From an uncultured Eubacteriales bacterium (lineage in GTDB: Bacteria > Bacillota_I > Bacilli_A > RFN20 > CAG-288): a stretch of DNA of 61,628 nucleotides. Numbering within the stretch: position 1 is the stretch's first letter; every line of letters starts with the position of its first letter. The notes beneath the pieces were generated by a model that was not told the DNA's origin, ran no database searches, and saw only the letters and a list, made by a program, of their open reading frames with translations. Location of the stretch: contig ONBI01000003.1 in the NCBI GenBank assembly GCA_900316035.1, positions 1-61,628 on the forward strand. Direction: 5' to 3'. The position numbers were made by a program, and so were the translations under genes. This document shows, piece after piece, positions 61,081-61,628 of this stretch.

Positions 61081-61489
61081 TCCTTTATCCCTCACTAAGA
61101 AAATAATAGCTTCAAAAAAAGCAATTGTAAATAGAGGGAAGAGTGTTTCCTTAATTTTAGTAAATGGAATAATCTAACAATTATCAGGGAAAAAGGCGCC
61201 GAAAAGTCATAAAGATTTTAGTAACACTTTGTTACAAATGCACAACTCAGTAAATCCAACAGAAAAGAAATCAAGCCTTATGTTTTCGAATATCGCACGG
61301 ATTTCCGAAAAGAAGACAAAAGCCTTTGTCTTCGGTATTTGATATCTAAAAGCAATCATAAACGAAGCAAAACAAAGAGCATCACTATCGATTAGAAAAG
61401 TCACAAAGGCTAGTACAATTCATCATTCCTTTTCGCCGAGGAATCAGCTTTACGAAAAAAGAAGATTGCGACTATCACATGGAATAACC

Positions 61490-61518
61490 AAAAAAAGGAC
61501 ATCCTCAGTTGGATGCCC
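61490..61518 (-). terminator. Terminator of the rRNA operon
   Basis: Minus-strand GGGCATCC-AACTGA-GGATGTCC followed by T7, 18 nt past the 5S 3' end. Between 61081 and 61489 I see no supported gene; AT-rich upstream region of the 890-residue protein gene. Confidence 0.9.
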
Positions 61519-61536
61519 TAGAAATTTACAGAAAAA

Positions 61537-61628
<92 letters not shown>

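Noticed and set aside
61207..61404. 65-codon GTG-started frame on the minus strand
   Set aside because: No ribosome site or family; AT-rich intergenic region.

Overview
The window is one chromosomal stretch of a low-to-medium GC, Gram-positive-type anaerobe. The best fit is an uncultured gut member of the Bacillota near the Erysipelotrichia / RF39-RFN20 'Bacilli' lineages. Evidence: an anaerobic (class III) ribonucleotide reductase; Firmicutes-style synteny (yloU-fakA-recG-plsX-rnc-ftsY-ylxM-ffh beside rpsP-khpA-rimM-trmD, and rplK-rplA-rplJ-rplL-rpoB-rpoC); GGAGG ribosome-binding sites; standard genetic code with all three stops in use; and lipoproteins, two-component and TrpR/YerC proteins of Firmicutes type. 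The taxon is inferred from gene content only.

Layout. 1-2.3 kb: nrdG then nrdD (minus; nrdD runs off the edge). 2.8-7.1 kb: plus-strand run of a degenerate CPBP membrane protein, a patatin lipase, YlmH and a MATE exporter, followed by a possible small RNA. 7.3-14.7 kb: single metabolic genes (PlsC, C69 dipeptidase, alpha/beta hydrolase facing a TetR regulator, PfkB sugar kinase, aquaporin, free-methionine-sulfoxide reductase, TcdA). 14.9-18.7 kb: OmpR-type two-component pair, a metallophosphatase and an 8-TM protein. 18.8-23.1 kb: MarR plus heterodimeric ABC exporter with palindromic operators. 23.2-25.2 kb: SPFH/NfeD membrane pair, a small protein and tRNA-Gly(CCC). 25.4-36.5 kb: RNA polymerase and ribosomal protein genes with an L10 leader and, divergently, rplS. 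36.8-42.2 kb: accessory block of secreted proteins, with two papain-fold peptidase genes (one split by an in-frame amber codon), a lipoprotein and a serpin-like lipoprotein. 42.5-44.5 kb: rpsP-khpA-rimM-trmD. 44.5-47.2 kb: polar amino acid ABC importer with a TrpR/YerC-family gene at its 3' end. 47.3-56.4 kb: SRP / lipid / recG / fakA housekeeping run. 56.5-61.1 kb: accessory membrane and surface proteins, a possible transposase remnant and a perfect 56-bp palindrome. 61.5 kb to the end: 3' part of a 5S rRNA gene with its terminator.

Most notable points. (1) The substrate-binding protein of the amino acid ABC importer appears circularly permuted: the strand that normally follows the lipobox sits at its extreme C-terminus. 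(2) Three palindromes TTTAGT-N2-ACTAAA precede this operon and resemble the TrpR operator core (TAGT-N2-ACTA); the operon itself encodes a TrpR-family protein, suggesting autoregulated amino acid uptake. (3) Two convergent gene pairs each couple a secreted papain-fold peptidase with a lipoprotein, one of which is serpin-like, recalling protease/inhibitor operons. (4) Several genes have a TATAAT box only 6-7 nt before the ATG and no usable Shine-Dalgarno, suggesting leaderless mRNAs.
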